NCBI GenBank assembly: GCA_946628455.1
Contig: CAMOWP010000061.1
Location: 1 to 9,992 of the forward strand
Direction: 5' to 3'
Length of the DNA stretch: 9,992 nt
Source: an uncultured Clostridia bacterium
GTDB taxonomy: Bacteria > Bacillota > Clostridia > Oscillospirales > Acutalibacteraceae
A program made the position numbers and the translations under genes. The notes under the pieces were generated by a model. That model was given only the letters and a program-made list of their open reading frames with translations. It did not search any database and was not told the origin of the DNA. Shown here one piece after another: positions 7,252 through 9,992 of this stretch (position 1 is the stretch's first letter; every line of letters begins with the position of its first letter).

Positions 7252-7968
7252 CTAAATGTAGTTATTTTCGTTTAAAAAATCATAAGCGGACTTAAGAATG
7301 CTTTTGTCGTTTTCAAACTTGAGAAGGCTCATAGCTCTGTCGTAAGTAAGCCAGATATAGTCCTCAATCTCGCTTTGCTGAATAACGGTTGAGGTGTCCT
7401 TCGTCGTGCCGACAAAAATTGAAACCTGCTTTTCAATCCTGTTTTTGATTTTGTATTTTGAAACGGATTCGTAACCCTCAATTATGTTGAGATGGATTCC
7501 CGTCTCCTCAAGAACCTCCCTGAGCGCAGTTTCCTCCTTGGTCTCGTTTTCCTCAATGTGACCCTTCGGGAAGCCCCAGTGCGCCGAGCGCTTGTTCTTG
7601 ATTAACAGGAAGCGGACCTCGCCGCGAATATCTCTGAAAACCACAGCGCCGCAGCTGCTTTCGTAGAGACATTCAATTTTCCAGCCCTCAAAATCCCTTT
7701 CAAGGTTGATGTACTTTTTGATATCGTTGATAATGAAGCGGGTGCTTTTCGGCGCAACTATCCAAATGTACTGCTGAGTAGCTCTATTGCTTAAAACCGC
7801 AATAACGCGTCCGTCAAAATTGCGCACGGGATGATGAATTCCCATAATGTACGCCTTTTGATTTTCATTTCCGTATACACAGCCGAGATTAAGTGGATAA
7901 GTGCTGCCCGCTCCGTTATCAGAGCCAATCGGGTTTGTAACCCTGACCCTAACACATTTTCCGAGCAT
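7252..7968 (-). CDS. Two-domain protein: pyrophosphatase-like N-terminal domain plus Nudix hydrolase
   Basis: I take ATG at 7968 as the start (238 residues). It is preceded by GGTGGTGAAAAA, whereas the upstream in-frame ATG at 8043 lies inside the promoter region and has no ribosome binding site. Residues 1-95 resemble the beta-barrel of soluble inorganic pyrophosphatase as seen in Clostridia proteins (TNPIGS at 11-16, YPLNLG at 24-29, AYIMGI at 39-44, GRVIAV at 53-58). They lack the DxDPxD catalytic signature, so this part is probably non-catalytic. After the linker CLYESSCGAVVF (100-111) comes a complete Nudix domain. Its box runs G136 to I158 (G-x5-E142-x7-R150-E151-x2-E154-E155-x-G157), preceded by WGFPKGH. 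It probably hydrolyses a nucleoside diphosphate linked to another group, such as diadenosine polyphosphates or damaged nucleotides; the substrate is not readable from sequence. It is the first gene of the minus-strand operon. Confidence 0.88.
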   Translation of the reverse strand: MLGKCVRVRVTNPIGSDNGAGSTYPLNLGCVYGNENQKAYIMGIHHPVRNFDGRVIAVLSNRATQQYIWIVAPKSTRFIINDIKKYINLERDFEGWKIECLYESSCGAVVFRDIRGEVRFLLIKNKRSAHWGFPKGHIEENETKEETALREVLEETGIHLNIIEGYESVSKYKIKNRIEKQVSIFVGTTKDTSTVIQQSEIEDYIWLTYDRAMSLLKFENDKSILKSAYDFLNENNYI

Positions 7969-7973
7969 TTTTT

Positions 7974-7980
7974 CACCACC
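7974..7980 (-). promoter_or_regulatory. Ribosome binding site that selects the downstream Nudix start
   Basis: GGTGGTG on the minus strand, 5 bases before ATG 7968, is a modest but usable Shine-Dalgarno sequence. The alternative ATG at 8043 has AT-rich sequence and no GGAG-like element before it. Confidence 0.55.
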
Positions 7981-8034
7981 GATAAACAGGGAAGAAAACC
8001 GAATGTATATACTCCCCCAAGATAATATGTGTTT

Positions 8035-8063
8035 ATTATACATTAATTTTAATTATTATACAA
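8035..8063 (-). promoter_or_regulatory. Proximal promoter of the minus-strand operon
   Basis: On the minus strand TTGTAT (8058-8063) is followed after 17 bases by TATAAT (8035-8040). The -10 is a perfect match to the sigma-A consensus, and the -35 matches three of six positions. Transcription would begin near 8028, leaving about 60 bases of leader before ATG 7968 and excluding the ATG at 8043. Confidence 0.6.
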
Positions 8064-8083
8064 GTATTAATTAACGATTGTAA
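8055..8083 (-). promoter_or_regulatory. Possible second, distal promoter of the minus-strand operon
   Basis: TTACAA (8078-8083) and TATAAT (8055-8060) on the minus strand are also 17 bases apart. Its -10 overlaps the -35 of the proximal promoter. The -35 is weak, so this may be chance in AT-rich DNA. Confidence 0.35.
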
Positions 8084-8103
8084 CTCAGGTGTAAAACATA
8101 AAT

Positions 8104-8132
8104 TTGTAATTTGATTTAGCTTATGCTATAAT
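8104..8132 (+). promoter_or_regulatory. Extended -10 promoter of the HAD-Nudix gene
   Basis: TTGTAA (8104-8109) precedes TATAAT (8127-8132) by 17 bases, and TGC directly before the -10 makes it an extended -10 element. Transcription would start near 8139, about 28 bases before the ATG at 8167. Confidence 0.65.
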
Positions 8133-8139
8133 GTATAAT
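8111..8139 (+). promoter_or_regulatory. Overlapping second promoter of the HAD-Nudix gene
   Basis: TTGATT (8111-8116) and TATAAT (8134-8139), again 17 bases apart, repeat the first promoter 7 bases downstream. Both hexamers are shifted by the same distance, so RNA polymerase could use either register. Confidence 0.5.
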
Positions 8140-8154
8140 GACTAATTCTGTAAC

Positions 8155-8159
8155 GGAGG
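8155..8159 (+). promoter_or_regulatory. Strong ribosome binding site of the HAD-Nudix gene
   Basis: GGAGG lies 7 bases before ATG 8167, the best Shine-Dalgarno match in the window, and confirms this start. Confidence 0.8.
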
Positions 8160-8166
8160 CAAAACT

Positions 8167-9342
8167 ATGTATAAAGCAGTGATTTTTGACTTTGACGGAA
8201 CGCTTTGCGATACAGGCGAGGGAATATTCAAAAGCGCAAGATATGCGCTTGAGGCTTTCGGGTACGATATCCCGAAGGATGAAAACCTTTCGTATTTCAT
8301 CGGCCCTCCTCTTCTTATTGTTTTTCAGGAGCATTTCAACGTTTCTGTAACCGAGGCCGAAGAGCTTGTTAAAAAGTACCGCGAAAGATATACGAATAAA
8401 GGGCTTTATGAATGCGAGCTTTATGACGGAATAATTCCTCTTCTTGCGTCTCTTAAAAAAGAGGGCTTCAAGCTTGCCATTGCTTCCTCAAAGCCCAAGC
8501 TTTACATTGAACAGCTGCTTGAAAAGTTTTCAATTTCAAAGTATTTTGACGCAGTCTGCGGAGTTGATTTCAAGGTTGACTGCGAACCTAAGCAGAGCAT
8601 TGTTTCAAGATGCCTTGAGGAGCTTGAATGCGAAGCAGAGGACGCACTTGTTGTGGGTGACCGCTCATACGATATCGAGGGCGCCGCGGCGTGCTCGGTT
8701 GACAGCGCAGGCGTTTTATGGGGCTACGGAACGAAGTTTGAATTTATTGAAAGCGGAGCAACATATATTGCCGAAAAGCTCGGCGATATCGAGTCAATCG
8801 CTCTTGGCTTATATGAGAGAACGGAAGAGGTCCACGGAATATATAACGGCAGAATAATTACCGTTCATAATGATGATGTTATGCTCTGCGACGGAAGCAC
8901 GGCGCAGCGCGAATGCGTTGACCATCCCGGCGGCGTTGCGGTTATCGGCATAACTGACGATAATGAAATCCTGCTTGTGAGGCAGTTCAGGTATCCTTAC
9001 AAGGAAACGATTTATGAAATTCCCGCGGGCAAGGTAGAAAAGGGGGAGGACCCGTTTGAAACAGGCAAGAGGGAGTTCAAGGAGGAGTGCGGTGCTGTTG
9101 CCGATAACTATTTCTCCCTCGGCGAAATCTATCCGAGCCCGGGATATACAAGCGAGGTTATTCGCCTCTGGGGCGCAACGGGAATTCATTTTGAGGAGCA
9201 GGAGCTTGACGAGGGCGAGTTCCTTGAAATCCATAAAATGAAGCTTGAAACAATCGTTGATAAAATAATGAGCGGCGAAATCAAGGACGCAAAAACCGTA
9301 GCCGCAGTATTTAAACTGAAAGAGAAATTAAGCAGAAAATGA
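8167..9342 (+). CDS. Fusion of a HAD-superfamily phosphatase (Gph-like) and an ADP-ribose pyrophosphatase-like Nudix hydrolase
   Basis: This is one uninterrupted 391-codon frame. Residues 1 to about 214 are a HAD subfamily IA phosphatase: motif I DFDGT (8-12; nucleophile D8, acid/base D10), a helical cap (about 17-85), motif II ASS (106-108), K142 as motif III, and GDRSYD (164-169; D165, D169) as motif IV. A Gph-type ending with GYG (186-188) follows. Residues about 221-391 are a Nudix domain like ADP-ribose pyrophosphatase: EVHGIYNG entry strand, VRQFRYP (271-277), a complete Nudix box from G288 to A310 (E294, R302, E303, E306, E307, G309), and SPGYTSE (324-330). Both active sites look intact. 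The usual separate-gene forms are about 210-220 and 170-190 residues. No in-frame ATG, GTG or TTG lies at the junction, so a single polypeptide is expected. A plausible role is sequential hydrolysis of a nucleotide-sugar and its phosphorylated product; this is inference. Confidence 0.92.
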   Translation: MYKAVIFDFDGTLCDTGEGIFKSARYALEAFGYDIPKDENLSYFIGPPLLIVFQEHFNVSVTEAEELVKKYRERYTNKGLYECELYDGIIPLLASLKKEGFKLAIASSKPKLYIEQLLEKFSISKYFDAVCGVDFKVDCEPKQSIVSRCLEELECEAEDALVVGDRSYDIEGAAACSVDSAGVLWGYGTKFEFIESGATYIAEKLGDIESIALGLYERTEEVHGIYNGRIITVHNDDVMLCDGSTAQRECVDHPGGVAVIGITDDNEILLVRQFRYPYKETIYEIPAGKVEKGEDPFETGKREFKEECGAVADNYFSLGEIYPSPGYTSEVIRLWGATGIHFEEQELDEGEFLEIHKMKLETIVDKIMSGEIKDAKTVAAVFKLKEKLSRK

Positions 9343-9992
9343 TTTATTTGGATAATTCGGCAACTACGGCGCCTGACAGGGAGGTTGCGGATAAGATTTA
9401 CGAAATGCTCACTGAAAATTTCGGAAATCCGTCAAGCTTCCACAAGGCAGGGCTTTCAGCAAACGCCGAGCTCAGGCACGCCAGAGAGGCAGTTGCAAGG
9501 TCAATGTCCGCTGAGGAGGAGGAAATCTTTTTCACCTCGGGCGGAACGGAAGCAAATAACCTTGCGATTTTCGGCGCAGCCGAGGCGAAAAAGAGAACGG
9601 GAAAAAGAATAGTTACAACCGCAATCGAGCACGAAAGCGTGCTTGAAGCCGTGAACGCGCTTGAGCTTCAGGGCTTTGAGGTTGTCCGTCTTGCACCCGA
9701 TAAATTCGGAAAAATCAGCGAGGAGCAGCTTTTTGAAGCTGTAAATAAGGACACGATTCTTGTAACAATAATGTATGTCAATAACGAGGTCGGCTCAGTC
9801 CTCCCCGTTAAGTCAATACGCAAAGCCGTAACAAGAGCAGGTGCAAACGCGCTCATTCATCTTGACTGCGTTCAGGCATACGGAAAGCTTGAGGTTAAGC
9901 CGAAAAAGCTCGGCGCGGACCTTGTAACGGTAACGGCGCACAAAATCCACGGGCCAAAGGGGAGCGGCTTTCTCTATGTCAGGGAAGGCGTG
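9339..9992 (+). CDS. Cysteine desulfurase, NifS/IscS family (3' end outside window)
   Basis: The first 218 residues of a class V PLP enzyme are present; full-length relatives have about 380-400. It begins MIYLDNSATT (1-10), the family's usual N-terminus. GNPSS (29-33), FTSGGTEANN (65-74), IEHES with H98 stacking on the cofactor, NNEVG (148-152), and D176/Q179 (DCVQ) follow. The PLP-binding lysine is K202 in AHKIHGPKG. The enzyme takes sulfur from cysteine as a persulfide for Fe-S clusters or thiolated tRNA and cofactors; the catalytic Cys loop lies beyond the window, so the class cannot be settled. The ATG overlaps the HAD-Nudix stop (ATGA), indicating translational coupling. In Clostridia a copy of this type is often followed by the tRNA 4-thiouridine gene thiI, which might be the next gene here; that is a guess from family context. 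Confidence 0.95.
   Translation, partial: MIYLDNSATTAPDREVADKIYEMLTENFGNPSSFHKAGLSANAELRHAREAVARSMSAEEEEIFFTSGGTEANNLAIFGAAEAKKRTGKRIVTTAIEHESVLEAVNALELQGFEVVRLAPDKFGKISEEQLFEAVNKDTILVTIMYVNNEVGSVLPVKSIRKAVTRAGANALIHLDCVQAYGKLEVKPKKLGADLVTVTAHKIHGPKGSGFLYVREGV

Larger units (their letters stand above)
7969..8166. other. Divergent AT-rich intergenic region
   Basis: These 198 bases separate the two divergent transcription units and are much more AT-rich than the flanking genes. They contain the four candidate promoters and the ribosome binding sites listed separately. GTATATAC at 8005-8012 is a short palindrome in the operon leader. I found no credible small gene, riboswitch or terminator hairpin here. 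Confidence 0.8.

Noticed and set aside
7969..8043. N-terminal extension of the Nudix protein by 25 codons from ATG 8043
   Set aside because: This start has no ribosome binding site and lies just upstream of the best -10 box (8035-8040), so it would not be on the transcript. The added residues do not resemble the family's N-terminus.
8444..8857. 137-codon open frame overlapping the HAD domain on the same strand, with an ATG at 8813 that could start a separate Nudix gene
   Set aside because: The frame is shifted relative to both HAD and Nudix domains and its product has no recognisable pattern. The ATG at 8813 is out of frame with the Nudix domain.

Overview
The window looks like chromosomal DNA from a fibre-degrading anaerobic Clostridia member, most likely Oscillospiraceae/Ruminococcus-like. 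This rests on family-level resemblance only: BspA-type repeats, Cys-pair surface repeats and a dockerin-like motif joined to a glycosidase, a Clostridia-style CoaX, and purine-rich GGAG ribosome binding sites with consensus TATAAT boxes. I see no RNA genes, insertion sequences, CRISPR arrays, phage genes or clear rho-independent terminators. Genes are packed almost end to end, and the only non-coding stretch of note is the 198 bp at 7969-8166.

Minus strand, read from right to left, 7968 down to 1: six genes separated by gaps of 10, 2, -4 (ATGA overlap), 11 and 20 bases, so probably one transcript. In order of transcription they are a PPase-like/Nudix protein, a small multi-drug export (PF06695-type) membrane protein, an uncharacterised nucleotidyltransferase (NTP_transf_5 type), a membrane-anchored GH27 alpha-galactosidase with a carbohydrate-binding-like insert in its barrel, the type III pantothenate kinase coaX, and a very large secreted GH30-type glycosidase that runs off the left edge. 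The last protein combines two BspA-like modules, a Cys-pair repeat, one dockerin-like motif and the catalytic domain.

Plus strand, 8167 to the right edge: a single polypeptide fusing a phosphoglycolate-phosphatase-like HAD domain to an ADP-ribose-pyrophosphatase-like Nudix domain. Its stop overlaps (ATGA) the start of a cysteine desulfurase that is cut by the window end. The two transcription units diverge from the AT-rich spacer, which holds four exact TATAAT hexamers, two per strand, each with a plausible -35 at 17 bp.

Functionally the window mixes plant-polysaccharide breakdown (GH30 on galactan-like chains, GH27 on alpha-galactosides) with core cofactor and nucleotide metabolism (CoA, Fe-S/thio-cofactor sulfur supply, Nudix clean-up). 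The most unusual items are the HAD-Nudix fusion, the divergent pair of two-domain Nudix proteins, the domain-inserted and oddly anchored GH27, and the mosaic LRR-dockerin-GH30 protein.
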